NCBI GenBank assembly: GCA_002710685.1
Contig: PALD01000049.1
Span: forward strand, 124,001 to 188,000
Reading direction: 5' to 3'
Source: Cytophagaceae bacterium
GTDB taxonomy: Bacteria > Bacteroidota > Bacteroidia > Flavobacteriales > Flavobacteriaceae
Length of the DNA: 64,000 nucleotides
Shown: in pieces, positions 1 through 8,550 of the stretch
How positions within the stretch are numbered: position 1 is the first letter of the stretch
How the letters are laid out: each line of letters opens with the position of its first letter
Notes under the pieces: model-generated
Told to the model about the DNA's origin: nothing
What the model saw: only the letters and a program-made list of their open reading frames with translations
The model's database searches: none
Translations under genes and position numbers: made by a program

Positions 1-579
1 GCGATGGCCACAGGGTGGTTCCTGGGGTTTACGCATCCCAATGGTACGGCCTATGTTCTGGGAGAAGGCGGGCTGCTCACAAGCTTACACAATAATGGAT
101 ATTCACTGGTGACCCAGGAACCTGACTATGTGGTGATAGGTGAAGGCCGCAATTTTACGCTCGAGATGGCAAACAATGCCGTGGATATGGTGCTGGGTGG
201 CGCAAAGCTCATAGCTACTAACCTTGACCCGTCGCCAAAAAAGAAAGGATGGTCAAACCTGGGTATCAAGGCAATTGTCAAGATGATTGAAGAGGCAACG
301 GGAAAACGTGCATTCAGTGTAGGTAAGCCCAGCCCGGTGATGATGCGCGCAGCAAGAAAAAAACTGGGCCTCATGACAGATCAAACCATCGTCATAGGAG
401 ACACCATGGATACTGATATCCTGGGAAGCATACAGATGGGTTATAAAACAATATTAACTTTGAGCGGGGTTTCAAAACCGGAAAATCTCAATGATTTTGC
501 CTTTGCACCAGATATGGTTATTGATTCCCTCAAAGATTTTGACCTGGATGCAGCAATGCAAAAACTTTATGGCAATTAA
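1..579 (+). CDS. HAD-IIA family hydrolase (NagD/phosphoglycolate-phosphatase-like), 5' partial
   Basis: The reading frame is open from the first base, so the gene begins outside the window; the ATG at 4 is an internal Met, not a start. What remains covers the end of the first core domain (AYVLGEGGL), the cap domain (PDYVVIGEGRNF, GGAKLIATNLDPS) and the C-terminal core with the conserved Lys in VGKPSP and the acidic metal-binding motif GDTMDTDI. These are the landmarks of HAD subclass IIA phosphatases such as NagD and p-nitrophenyl phosphatase. The catalytic DxD nucleophile motif lies upstream of the window. Substrate cannot be told from sequence; sugar phosphates or nucleotides are typical. 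It ends 10 bp before galE on the same strand, so it may be co-transcribed with it. Confidence 0.85.
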   Translation, partial: AMATGWFLGFTHPNGTAYVLGEGGLLTSLHNNGYSLVTQEPDYVVIGEGRNFTLEMANNAVDMVLGGAKLIATNLDPSPKKKGWSNLGIKAIVKMIEEATGKRAFSVGKPSPVMMRAARKKLGLMTDQTIVIGDTMDTDILGSIQMGYKTILTLSGVSKPENLNDFAFAPDMVIDSLKDFDLDAAMQKLYGN

Positions 580-589
580 ATAAAATTCA

Positions 590-1615
590 ATGAAAATACT
601 GGTTACCGGCGGGCTCGGTTTTATAGGATCACACACGGTTGTAGAATTACAGAACAGAGGGTTTGAGGTCATCGTTATCGATGACTTGTCAAACTCTTCA
701 CTAGACGTGCTCGATGGCATTGAGAAAATAACGGGCCAGCGGCCAGGATTTGTCAAGATGGACCTGCGGGACAAGGTCAAGGTGCATGAATTTTTTAAGT
801 CTAACCCAGCTGTGGAGGGCGTGATTCATTTTGCTGCTTCAAAGGCCGTGGGAGAAAGTGTCAAAGACCCATTGCTCTACTACGAGAACAACCTGGCGAC
901 CCTGGTGTACATACTAAAGGAGCTTTCGCGAAAGCAAAAATCATATTTTATTTTCAGTTCTTCATGCACGGTCTATGGACAGGCAGACCAACTGCCCATC
1001 ACCGAGGGTGCAGCCGTAAAACCGGCTGAATCACCATATGGCAATACCAAACAGATAGGTGAGGAGATTATTGTGGATGCCTGCAAGGTCTATGAAAACC
1101 TTCAAGCTATTGCCCTGAGATATTTTAACCCCATAGGTGCGCACGAGAGTGCAGAGATAGGTGAACTTCCCCTGGGAGTGCCGCAAAACCTGGTGCCATT
1201 TATCACACAGACGGCCGTGGGGCTGAGGGATGAGCTTTCAGTTTTTGGCAATGATTATCCCACCCGTGACGGCACTTGCGTGAGGGATTATATTCACGTA
1301 GTTGATTTGGCGAAAGCCCATGTAATCGCCTTGCAGCGCCTAATGGATGGAAAAAATAGCGAGAATTTTGAAATCTTCAACCTGGGTACCGGCAAGGGAA
1401 GTAGCGTGCTTGAGGTCATCAAGTCTTTTGAGAAGGTTTCTGGTAAAGAACTCAACTATAAGATAGTGGATAGGCGGCCGGGCGATGTTGTCGCGGCTTA
1501 TGCTGATACTGAAAAGGCAAATGATGTCCTGGGCTGGCGGGCAGAGCTGGACCTTGACGATGCACTGGCTTCAGCATGGAAGTGGGAGCAAAAGGTAAGA
1601 CAGGTCAAGGACTAG
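590..1615 (+). CDS. galE: UDP-glucose 4-epimerase
   Basis: 341 residues, the usual length for bacterial GalE. It interconverts UDP-galactose and UDP-glucose in the cytoplasm, the last step of the Leloir pathway. The N-terminal NAD-binding Rossmann motif is GGLGFIGSH (from residue 7), followed by the extended-SDR catalytic pair Y150xxxK154 in SPYGNTK and the FSSSCTVYG segment with the active-site Ser/Thr. The C-terminal half carries RDYIHVVDLAKAH and the RRPGD segment typical of the family. The ATG at 590 gives the Rossmann motif at the expected position. It converges on the lacI-type gene, and the two stop codons overlap by 4 bp. A copy of the GCTTTCGCGAAAGC palindrome lies inside it at 922-935. 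Confidence 0.95.
   Translation: MKILVTGGLGFIGSHTVVELQNRGFEVIVIDDLSNSSLDVLDGIEKITGQRPGFVKMDLRDKVKVHEFFKSNPAVEGVIHFAASKAVGESVKDPLLYYENNLATLVYILKELSRKQKSYFIFSSSCTVYGQADQLPITEGAAVKPAESPYGNTKQIGEEIIVDACKVYENLQAIALRYFNPIGAHESAEIGELPLGVPQNLVPFITQTAVGLRDELSVFGNDYPTRDGTCVRDYIHVVDLAKAHVIALQRLMDGKNSENFEIFNLGTGKGSSVLEVIKSFEKVSGKELNYKIVDRRPGDVVAAYADTEKANDVLGWRAELDLDDALASAWKWEQKVRQVKD
922..935. repeat. GCTTTCGCGAAAGC palindrome, perfect copy (in galE)
   Basis: Perfect 14-bp palindrome inside galE, encoding L-S-R-K-Q. It is one of three identical copies in the window (others at 10608 and 57660), with several one- or two-base variants elsewhere. Confidence 0.8.
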
Positions 1616-2616
1616 GCCTTACGGGTGGAATCCCTGAGCAGTAGCTCTGTCTTGATGATTTGCCTCTTGATCTCTGAGGTGGGGTTCTCTAACCTGTTGA
1701 TGGCTAGTTTTACCGCTTCGCGCCCCATGAGGGTCCCTCTTTGATTAACGGTTGAAAGTGATGGACGGTGGTTTTGTGAGAGGATACCATCAGTAAATCC
1801 TATGACGCTTAGTTGATCTGGGATGGAGAATCCTGCGCTTATGGCGCTGTTTATTGAGCGCACCCCACTAAGCTCATCAACGGCAAGTATGGCATCTATG
1901 GTGTTTTCTTTGAGGTATTGCGCAAGTTCTTCTTCTAGGTTTTCTATGGTAGAGGTAAAGGATTTGGGTTCAAGACCAGCATCTTTAAGGGCATCGAGAA
2001 AGCCTTCTTTACGTTTCTGGGCAACAGACGTGTCCCCTATGGGGTTGACAAAAACAATATTCTTGCATCCCGATTTTATAAGATGATCTGTGGCATTATA
2101 GGCCCCATCATGGTCATCAATCTCAATGCTGTCACATTCTACTTTTTCACTCACCCTGTCAAACATGATCAAGGGGATGTCATAATGCAGGGTGTCGTTT
2201 AAGTGCTTTACCTCTCCCTTTACCTGGGTTTCCCTGGAAACACTCAAAAGGATGGCATCAGCACCGGCATCACTGAGCATTTTAAGGCTATGGTCTTCCT
2301 TGGTCAAGGTTTCCCTGGAAAGGCAAGTGATAAGGCTATATCCATTTTTTTCAGCTTCATCCTCAATACCCACCACGACCTTGGCAAAAAAGTTTGCCAG
2401 GATATCTGGTATGATTATACCCAGGGTCTTTGTTCTTTTATATTTGAGTCCACGTGCAAGGGCATTAGGCCTATACTTATGCTCCCTTGCCGCGGCCTTC
2501 ACCATGACTTTAGTAGAATCACTTATCTCTGGGCTATCCGCTAGGGCCTTAGAAACTGTTGAAACGGAAATTCCCAGAATCTGGGCAAGACCTTTAAGCG
2601 TGATCTTATTTGCCAT
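1612..2616 (-). CDS. LacI family transcriptional regulator
   Basis: 334 residues. The N-terminus (ITLKGLAQILGISVSTVSKAL) is a LacI-type helix-turn-helix with hinge, followed by the linker TKTLGIIIPDI that opens the periplasmic-binding-protein-like effector domain. The C-terminal domain has the usual VIGFTDG and TVNQRGTLMGREAVKL segments. It is the last gene of the minus-strand unit galK-galT-lacI (12 bp after galT), so it probably responds to galactose or a related sugar and may be autoregulated. Its stop overlaps the galE stop by 4 bp in convergent orientation. Effector and operator are inferred from context only. A second, different regulator (NUDIX type) lies at the other end of the same operon. 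Confidence 0.9.
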   Translation of the reverse strand: MANKITLKGLAQILGISVSTVSKALADSPEISDSTKVMVKAAAREHKYRPNALARGLKYKRTKTLGIIIPDILANFFAKVVVGIEDEAEKNGYSLITCLSRETLTKEDHSLKMLSDAGADAILLSVSRETQVKGEVKHLNDTLHYDIPLIMFDRVSEKVECDSIEIDDHDGAYNATDHLIKSGCKNIVFVNPIGDTSVAQKRKEGFLDALKDAGLEPKSFTSTIENLEEELAQYLKENTIDAILAVDELSGVRSINSAISAGFSIPDQLSVIGFTDGILSQNHRPSLSTVNQRGTLMGREAVKLAINRLENPTSEIKRQIIKTELLLRDSTRKA

Positions 2617-2628
2617 ATTTTTAATTTA

Positions 2629-3663
2629 TCAGCCAAGATAGTGAACATTTGGTAAATTCCTTAGGGTATCGGCCGCCATTTCTGCAGTAATGTCTCTTTG
2701 TGGAGTTGCGAACATTTCATAACCTACCATGAATTTCTTTACCGTGGCAGATCGTAACAAGGGTGGGTAGAAAGACATGTGAAAATGCCATTCCTCATGC
2801 TCTTTGCCGTCAGTGGGCGCTTGATGGATACCGGCAGAATATGGAAAGGAAACCTTAAAAAGATTGTCGTATTTAATGGTCATCAATTTGATGACCTTTG
2901 CATAATCAGCCCTTTCTGCAGCATTGAGGCTTAGTATGTTCTTATGTTTTTTTCTGGGCAATATCATGACCTCATAGGGCCATACAGCCCAGTAGGGCAC
3001 GAGTGCCACAAAATGGTCAGACTGTATGAGTATTCTTTCTTTTGCTTCTAGCTCCTGGGCAAGGTAGTCACCCAGCAGGCTCGATTTGTTCTTTTCCCAG
3101 TGAGCAAGCATGTTTTTTCCTTTTTTTGAAACTTCTTGAGGGATGCTGTGCTGTGCCCATATCTGCCCATGCGGGTGTGGATTGCTGCACCCCATGGTCG
3201 CGCCCTTGTTTTCAAAAATCTGGACGTAGTTGATATCTTGCCTGGCGCCCAGTTCCTTAAATTCTTTCTGCCATAACTGTATCACATCATCTATGGCCTC
3301 AACCTCCATCACGGGAAGGGTAAGTGAATGGTCTGGTGAAAAGCAAACCACCTTGCACGTACCGGTTTCTGATTCAGCCCTTAATAGGCCATCTTCAAAA
3401 TCTTCAATGGGCACATTGGCCTGGAGGGCCGCAAAATCGTTAGTAAATGACCATGGTCTTGTATATTCTGGATTGATTGATCCCCCTGCACGCTCATTGC
3501 CAGGACATAGGTAACAGGTAGGGTCATAAGACGGTCTTGCTTCCCTGGCCGGTTCTTCTTCTTTTCCCTGCCAAGGACGTTTTGTCCTGTGTGGTGAAAC
3601 AAGGATCCATTCACCTGTCAAAATATTATATCTCCTGTGCGAGGAATTGTTGAAATCAATCAT
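2629..3663 (-). CDS. galT: galactose-1-phosphate uridylyltransferase
   Basis: 344 residues. It transfers UMP from UDP-glucose to galactose-1-phosphate. The active-site motif HPHGQ, inside GCSNPHPHGQIWA near residue 162, contains the nucleophilic His; the CYLCPGN segment near residue 50 supplies Cys ligands of the structural metal site, and the C-terminal EEWHFHMSFYPP holds the second-domain histidines. This matches class I GalT enzymes. It lies 9 bp after galK and 12 bp before the lacI-type gene, all on the minus strand, indicating one transcript. Confidence 0.95.
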   Translation of the reverse strand: MIDFNNSSHRRYNILTGEWILVSPHRTKRPWQGKEEEPAREARPSYDPTCYLCPGNERAGGSINPEYTRPWSFTNDFAALQANVPIEDFEDGLLRAESETGTCKVVCFSPDHSLTLPVMEVEAIDDVIQLWQKEFKELGARQDINYVQIFENKGATMGCSNPHPHGQIWAQHSIPQEVSKKGKNMLAHWEKNKSSLLGDYLAQELEAKERILIQSDHFVALVPYWAVWPYEVMILPRKKHKNILSLNAAERADYAKVIKLMTIKYDNLFKVSFPYSAGIHQAPTDGKEHEEWHFHMSFYPPLLRSATVKKFMVGYEMFATPQRDITAEMAADTLRNLPNVHYLG

Positions 3664-3672
3664 TGAAAAATA

Positions 3673-4800
3673 TTATAGTATGGTTGTCCCGTTAGCGGGA
3701 GTTGTTGTAAAGGCCGTAAGGTCTATATTGAACTTTTCCTTATACGCTTTAGTTGCCCTTGCGATGTAATCTTCCATGGCATCTTGGTGAATCAGGTTTA
3801 TCGTGCATCCGCCAAAACCTCCCCCCATCATCCTGCACCCCAGGATATCCTGATGGTTTTTTGAGAAATCAGTAAGAAAGTCAAGTTCTGGGCAGCTCAC
3901 TTTATATTTATGCTGAAGCCCTTCGTGAGATTCATACATAAGTTGGCCAAATTTCTCCAGGTCGCCCTTCTTTAATGCATTGCCAGCCTCTTCAACACGC
4001 AGGTTCTCTTCAACAATATAGGTACAGCGGTTGTAAAGGGTTATGGACATATCATCCTTGCAGGCCTCGATATGCTCCAGTGTTGCATCACGAAGGCTTT
4101 CTATCTCAGGAAATTTTTTCCTGAGCACGGCGACCCCCCTTGCGCATTCATCACGGCGGGTATTGTATTCACTGCTTGCAAGGCTATGTTCTACATTGGT
4201 ATTGAGCAATAACAGGGTATAGGGTGCAATGTCAAAGGGTATGAATTCATGCTCAATGCTCCTGCAGTCTAGTTTTAAGATGTAGCCATCCTTGCTCATC
4301 ACAGATGCATATTGATCCATGATGCCACAAAGTGTGCCCACATAGTTATGCTCAGCGCGTTGAGATAGCTTGACTATTTCAAGCTTGCTGAGGCCCAGGT
4401 CAAAAAGTTCATTGAGTCCCGTTGCCAGACCACATTCTAAAGCCGCCGAAGAACTGATGCCCGCACCCATGGGCAGGTTGCTGGTCATGAGGCAATCAAA
4501 CCCTTGTACCGTGTGGCCCAGTTTTTTTATTTCTTCAATGACACCCACAATGTACCTTGTCCATTCAGGGCCATCAAGTATGGGGTTTTTGATATCATGC
4601 TCAAACGATGTATTAAAACTCAAACTATTTATAAAGCATGACGATGGTGTGTCATTTCGCTTGAGATAAAATTTTATGCTTTTTTCAACAGCCGTGGGCA
4701 TTACAAAACCATTGTTGTAATCAGTATGCTCACCGATAAGGTTTATTCTCCCAGGAGAATTTATAACTAGCTCAGCGTCAAAATCATTGATAATATTCAT
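3673..4800 (-). CDS. galK: galactokinase
   Basis: 375 residues when started at the ATG at 4800; a TTG at 4839 would add 13 residues and is less likely. The enzyme phosphorylates galactose at C1 using ATP. The galactokinase signature PGRINLIGEHTDYNNGF lies near the N-terminus, the GHMP-kinase ATP loop GAGISSSAALECG near residue 125, and GGGFGGCTINL near the C-terminus. A purine-rich AGGGAG about 10 bp upstream of the ATG fits that start. It is the first gene of the galK-galT-lacI operon and is divergent from the NUDIX-type regulator. Between them lie a -7 box and an inverted repeat that is a good operator candidate. Confidence 0.93.
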   Translation of the reverse strand: MNIINDFDAELVINSPGRINLIGEHTDYNNGFVMPTAVEKSIKFYLKRNDTPSSCFINSLSFNTSFEHDIKNPILDGPEWTRYIVGVIEEIKKLGHTVQGFDCLMTSNLPMGAGISSSAALECGLATGLNELFDLGLSKLEIVKLSQRAEHNYVGTLCGIMDQYASVMSKDGYILKLDCRSIEHEFIPFDIAPYTLLLLNTNVEHSLASSEYNTRRDECARGVAVLRKKFPEIESLRDATLEHIEACKDDMSITLYNRCTYIVEENLRVEEAGNALKKGDLEKFGQLMYESHEGLQHKYKVSCPELDFLTDFSKNHQDILGCRMMGGGFGGCTINLIHQDAMEDYIARATKAYKEKFNIDLTAFTTTPANGTTIL

Positions 4801-4891
4801 TGCATCAACTCCCTGGTTTTTTGCTATGGTCTTGTCCAAAGTAATCGCCTATTTTAGGTTAGGTCTCAATAAAATTTGAGGTATAATTAGA

Positions 4892-4899
4892 CAAATATA
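4892..4899 (-). promoter_or_regulatory. candidate Bacteroidota -7 box for galK operon
   Basis: On the minus strand this reads TATATTTG, a full match to the Bacteroidota -7 consensus TAnnTTTG. It lies about 95 bp upstream of the galK ATG. A clear -33 TTTG was not found, so the call rests on the -7 element and position. Confidence 0.45.
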
Positions 4900-4900
4900 T

Positions 4901-4921
4901 TAAACGTAAGTTTTACATTTA
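4901..4921. promoter_or_regulatory. inverted repeat, candidate operator of the NUDIX-type regulator
   Basis: TAAACGTAA at 4901-4909 and TTACATTTA at 4913-4921 form an inverted repeat (8 of 9 positions pair) around a GTT spacer. It abuts the upstream side of the galK -7 box and is 58 bp before the start of the NUDIX-fold regulator gene. Binding there would cover the -33 region of the galK promoter and could also autoregulate the divergent gene. Binding by this regulator is inferred. Confidence 0.45.
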
Positions 4922-4978
4922 TAAGAAATTTTTAAATATTTACAGAAAATTCCCTACTAAGCCTTTAATTTGTGTTCT

Positions 4979-5683
4979 ATGTCTATCAACAATCAAGTGA
5001 GTGGATATTCACATTCAGAGAAATTCTACCTGGCGGTAGATTGTATTATTTTTGGTTTCGATAAGGGAAAATTAAAGCTCCTGGTGTTTAAGAGGGACGT
5101 TGACCCACTGCGTGGGGAATGGTCACTTTTGGGCAGTTTAGTAAAGGAAAACGAAAACGTTGGAGAGGCTGCAAACCGGGTCCTGCATCAATTAACGGGC
5201 CTTAAAAATGTGTTTCTTAAAGAGTTGAGAAGTTATAGTGAAGTTGATAGGGATCCCGGGGCACGTTGTATTTCCATATCACATTATTCACTCATCAGGT
5301 TTGATGAAGATGTTGAACAGATGATTGAAGAGCACGGTGCGCACTGGTTTGAGTTTGATGAACTGCCCGCGCTCATCCTGGATCATGATGATATGGTCAA
5401 GGATGCCCTTACAGCACTTAAAAATGAGGCAAGACGCCGCCCCATAGGGTTTGAGCTCCTGCCAGAGCAATTTACAATACCCCAGTTGCAGTCGCTTTAT
5501 GAAGCTATCTATGGCACCACGCTAGACTCGCGCAACTTCAGGAAAAAGGTATTGTCGTTTAACGTATTGCAAAAATCTGAAGATAAGGATTTCAGCACTT
5601 CAAAGAAAGGTGCCTTCCTTTATCGGTTTGATGAAGATAAATATAACGAACTCGTGGCTAAGGGCTTTGACTTCGTTGTCTAG
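4979..5683 (+). CDS. NUDIX-fold transcriptional regulator (NrtR/AraR-like)
   Basis: 234 residues from the ATG at 4979; a TTG nine bases upstream is open but adds only three residues. The N-terminal part is a NUDIX domain (FYLAVDCIIFGFDKGKLKLLV, GEWSLLGSLVKENENVGEAA), but the catalytic REUxEExGU helix is replaced by NRVLHQLTGL, so hydrolysis is unlikely. The C-terminal part (residues about 165-230, EQFTIPQLQSLYEAIYG, DSRNFRKKVL) is a winged helix. This architecture is that of NrtR-type regulators, a group that in Bacteroidota includes the arabinose regulator AraR. Its place between galK and a sugar symporter-galM pair points to galactose or a related sugar phosphate as effector, which is inference. 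Confidence 0.85.
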   Translation: MSINNQVSGYSHSEKFYLAVDCIIFGFDKGKLKLLVFKRDVDPLRGEWSLLGSLVKENENVGEAANRVLHQLTGLKNVFLKELRSYSEVDRDPGARCISISHYSLIRFDEDVEQMIEEHGAHWFEFDELPALILDHDDMVKDALTALKNEARRRPIGFELLPEQFTIPQLQSLYEAIYGTTLDSRNFRKKVLSFNVLQKSEDKDFSTSKKGAFLYRFDEDKYNELVAKGFDFVV

Positions 5684-5712
5684 ATGTGAAAACTAATTAC
5701 TCAAATATTTAA

Positions 5713-5729
5713 TTTGGCTTTAAGCCAAA
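5713..5729. repeat. TTTGGCTT/AAGCCAAA palindrome
   Basis: TTTGGCTTTAAGCCAAA, a 17-bp near-perfect palindrome 19 bp before the symporter start. Similar TTTGGC...GCCAAA palindromes occur at 21927, 45119 and 46986. As RNA it could form a small hairpin in the symporter leader. Confidence 0.5.
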
Positions 5730-5747
5730 AAAACCAAAAACATAATT

Positions 5748-7409
5748 ATGGTTGCAATTTTGTCTTTTCTGGGATTTACGCTGCTGGTGGCCTTTATCTC
5801 GTGGTGGTCTGTAAGAAAAACCGATGAAACATCATCTGATGGATACTTTCTGGGAGGAAGAAGCCTTACCGCTGGTGTGATTGCGGGATCGCTACTGCTC
5901 ACAAACCTCTCCACAGAGCAGATTGTGGGCCTCAACGGTAGTGCCTACAAAGATGGGTTGAGCGTTATGGCATGGGAGACCCTTGCGGCAATATCCATTG
6001 TGGTTACCGCCATTTTCCTGCTGCCCCGATACCTGAAGAGTGGGTTGACGACCGTGCCGCAGTTCCTGGCCGAACGTTTTGACACAAGCACAAAGACCAT
6101 AACCTCAATACTGTTCCTGTCAGGATATGTTATTGTACTGCTTCCGGTAATCTTATACTCCGGGTCTGTAGCCGTTAGTGGAATGTTTGATATTCCACAA
6201 AAGCTGGGTGTTTCAGATACCACTGCGCTCGTTATCTGCATCTGGGGTATCGGTGTGATAGGTTCCATCTACGCGGTCTTTGGAGGGTTAAAGGCGGTTG
6301 CAGTCTCTGATAGCATCAATGCCGTGGGGTTGATACTGGGAGGTGTACTAATCCCCGTTTTTGGACTTATGGCCATAGGCGATGGTAGTGTTTTTGGAGG
6401 GCTTGACACCTTGGTAAGTGCTAATCCAGAGCGTTTTGACTCTACTGGAGAACCAGGTCAAGAAGTTCCCTTTGCAACAATTTTCACGGGTATGATGCTC
6501 GTGCAGATGTTCTACTGGGGCACAAACCAGCAGATCATACAGCGTGCGCTTGGTGCAAAAAACCTGGCCGAAGGGCAAAAGGGACTTTTGCTAGCGTCTT
6601 TTTTAAAAATATTGGGGCCTGTGATCCTGGTGCTTCCAGGTATGATAGCATTCTATATGGAAGCTACCGGTAAACTTGAAGTGGGCATCGCTGACCAAGC
6701 ATATCCTTCACTGGTAAGAGAAGTGCTTCCACTACCATTGGTAGGTTTTTTTGCAGCTGTACTTTTTGGGGCCATCCTGAGTTCGTTTAACAGTGTCCTG
6801 AACAGCTCTGTCACCCTGTTTGGTATTGATATCTATAAACAGCATATCAACAAAGAGGCAAGTGAAAGGACCGTGGTAAAATATGGTAAGATCTTTGGGG
6901 TTTGCCTTGCCCTTGCGGCCATGTTCATCGCTCCGCTTATTGCAAATGCAGGAAGCTTGTTCAACTACCTGCAAAAGATCAACGGTATTTACAGCATCCC
7001 CATCTTTACGATTATCATAATAGGTTACACAACAAAGCGGGTTCCTGCGATTGCAGCAAAAATCGGTATTATTTCAGGTTCTGTGCTTTACATCATCAGT
7101 GAGTTCCTGGTGGGGCCTTCAATGCGGGCGAATGCAGTGGCCGAAGCTAAGGCAAGCGGTGTTACTGACCCCGCGGCACTCAACCTGGTAGAGGCAGGGG
7201 CATACCCACACTACCTTCACGTGATGGCGATCCTGTTCACGGCAAACATCATTATCATGTTGATCATAGGTAAGTTCTACCCACGCAAAGAACCGTTTGA
7301 ATTGACCTATACCAAGAAGGTTGACATCACGCCATATAAATACCTAAAGCCCGTGGGAATAATAATCTGCCTTATCGTGGTGGGCATCTATATCTATTTT
7401 GCAAAATAA
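5748..7409 (+). CDS. sodium:solute (SSS/SGLT family) sugar symporter
   Basis: 553 residues with about 14 hydrophobic segments. It starts with FTLLVAFISWWSVRK, then the SSS core (SDGYFLGGRSLTAGVIAGSLL, TNLSTEQIVGLNGSAY) and the family segment FGGLKAVAVSDSINAVGLI. The TFYWGTNQ-like region reads FYWGTNQQIIQRALGAKNL, close to sodium/glucose-galactose cotransporters. Inner-membrane import of galactose or glucose driven by sodium is the likely role, supported by galM starting 3 bp downstream and the Leloir genes upstream. Exact substrate is inferred from context. Confidence 0.88.
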   Translation: MVAILSFLGFTLLVAFISWWSVRKTDETSSDGYFLGGRSLTAGVIAGSLLLTNLSTEQIVGLNGSAYKDGLSVMAWETLAAISIVVTAIFLLPRYLKSGLTTVPQFLAERFDTSTKTITSILFLSGYVIVLLPVILYSGSVAVSGMFDIPQKLGVSDTTALVICIWGIGVIGSIYAVFGGLKAVAVSDSINAVGLILGGVLIPVFGLMAIGDGSVFGGLDTLVSANPERFDSTGEPGQEVPFATIFTGMMLVQMFYWGTNQQIIQRALGAKNLAEGQKGLLLASFLKILGPVILVLPGMIAFYMEATGKLEVGIADQAYPSLVREVLPLPLVGFFAAVLFGAILSSFNSVLNSSVTLFGIDIYKQHINKEASERTVVKYGKIFGVCLALAAMFIAPLIANAGSLFNYLQKINGIYSIPIFTIIIIGYTTKRVPAIAAKIGIISGSVLYIISEFLVGPSMRANAVAEAKASGVTDPAALNLVEAGAYPHYLHVMAILFTANIIIMLIIGKFYPRKEPFELTYTKKVDITPYKYLKPVGIIICLIVVGIYIYFAK

Positions 7410-7412
7410 GAA

Positions 7413-8498
7413 GTGAGCCAAGCTCTTTATAGAAAATATATAGATCCCCGGGATTTTAAAGCTGAGGTCAACGGTGTAGGGGCTGATTTGTATATCCTCA
7501 AGAACAAGGCAGGTATTGAGGCGGTTTTCAGCAACTGGGGCCAACGTCTAATATCACTTTTTGCACCAGATAAAAACGGTGTTTTTGAGGATATCGTCCT
7601 AGGGTATAAAACCCTTGACGCGTACCGCAATGGCCCTGCAAATTACCTGGGGGCTACTTTAGGGCGGTACGGCAACCGTATTGCAAATGGTAGGTTTTCC
7701 ATAGATGGTAAAGAGTTTACGCTTGCGCAAAATAACGGCGGCAACAACCTCCATGGCGGTAATATAGGCTTTGACTCGGTAATCTGGCATGCAGCCCAGC
7801 CTAGCCCAAACAAGGTTGTCTTTAAACGCACTTCGCCTGATGGCGAAGAAGGATTTCCCGGAAACCTGGCGGTAGAGGTGTCTTACACGCTTACTGAAGA
7901 TAGTGCGTTGATCATTGAATACACCGCCACGACTGATGCAGTTACGCACATAAACCTTTCTAACCATTCTTATTTTAACCTTAAAGGGGAATCAAGGGGC
8001 GATATAATGGGCCATAAATTTGCAATCAATGCAAATGCAATAACCCCCGTAGATGAAAACATGATACCGGTGGGAGGGTTGATGCCGGTCGAAGATACAT
8101 GCTTTGATTTGCGCAAGGGTAAAAAACTCAAGAAAAAAATAGATTGGCAGGACCCACAAATCATACTGGCACATGGTTATGACCATAATTTTGTACTCAA
8201 CAAAAACCCTAAAAACGAGGATGGTCTGCCTTTTGCCGCAAGGGTGACAGAGCCTAAATCTGGTAGGGTGCTTGAGGTTTTTACAACTCAACCGGGCATG
8301 CAGTTCTACACGGCAAACTGGCTAGATGGCAAGCATATGGGTAAAAACGGAAGGCCACATATGCCAAGAAGTGCCTTTTGCCTTGAGGTGCAGCATTTTC
8401 CAGACTCGCCTAATCATCCCCAGTTTCCATCAACGTTATTGCGTCCTGGAGAACAATACCATTCGGTTTGTGTGTATAAATTAGGGATTGAGAAATAA
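7413..8498 (+). CDS. galM: aldose 1-epimerase (mutarotase)
   Basis: 361 residues, GTG start, 3 bp after the symporter stop, so translationally close-coupled. It interconverts alpha and beta anomers of galactose or glucose before GalK. Family landmarks are the substrate-binding segment LGRYGNRIANGRF, NNLHGG, the catalytic His in NLSNHSYFNL and the C-terminal catalytic Glu in FCLEVQHFPDSPNHP. No signal peptide, so it is cytoplasmic. It is followed by a strong bidirectional terminator. Confidence 0.93.
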   Translation: MSQALYRKYIDPRDFKAEVNGVGADLYILKNKAGIEAVFSNWGQRLISLFAPDKNGVFEDIVLGYKTLDAYRNGPANYLGATLGRYGNRIANGRFSIDGKEFTLAQNNGGNNLHGGNIGFDSVIWHAAQPSPNKVVFKRTSPDGEEGFPGNLAVEVSYTLTEDSALIIEYTATTDAVTHINLSNHSYFNLKGESRGDIMGHKFAINANAITPVDENMIPVGGLMPVEDTCFDLRKGKKLKKKIDWQDPQIILAHGYDHNFVLNKNPKNEDGLPFAARVTEPKSGRVLEVFTTQPGMQFYTANWLDGKHMGKNGRPHMPRSAFCLEVQHFPDSPNHPQFPSTLLRPGEQYHSVCVYKLGIEK

Positions 8499-8502
8499 CA
8501 GG

Positions 8503-8526
8503 AAAACCCCGCCATGGCGGGGTTTT
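8503..8526. terminator. bidirectional intrinsic terminator between galM and acyl-CoA dehydrogenase
   Basis: AAAACCCCGCCA at 8503-8514 pairs perfectly with TGGCGGGGTTTT at 8515-8526, with A- and T-runs on both sides. It separates two convergent genes and can act on both strands. Confidence 0.85.
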
Positions 8527-8550
8527 TGTTTTTTGGGCTTGACCCAGTTA

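Noticed and set aside
4..579. ATG at 4 as the start of the HAD gene
   Set aside because: The frame is open to the left edge, and the catalytic nucleophile motif of the family is missing, so the ATG is internal and the gene is cut by the window.
4801..4839. TTG at 4839 as the galK start
   Set aside because: The ATG at 4800 has a better spaced purine-rich sequence and gives the normal distance to the galactokinase signature.
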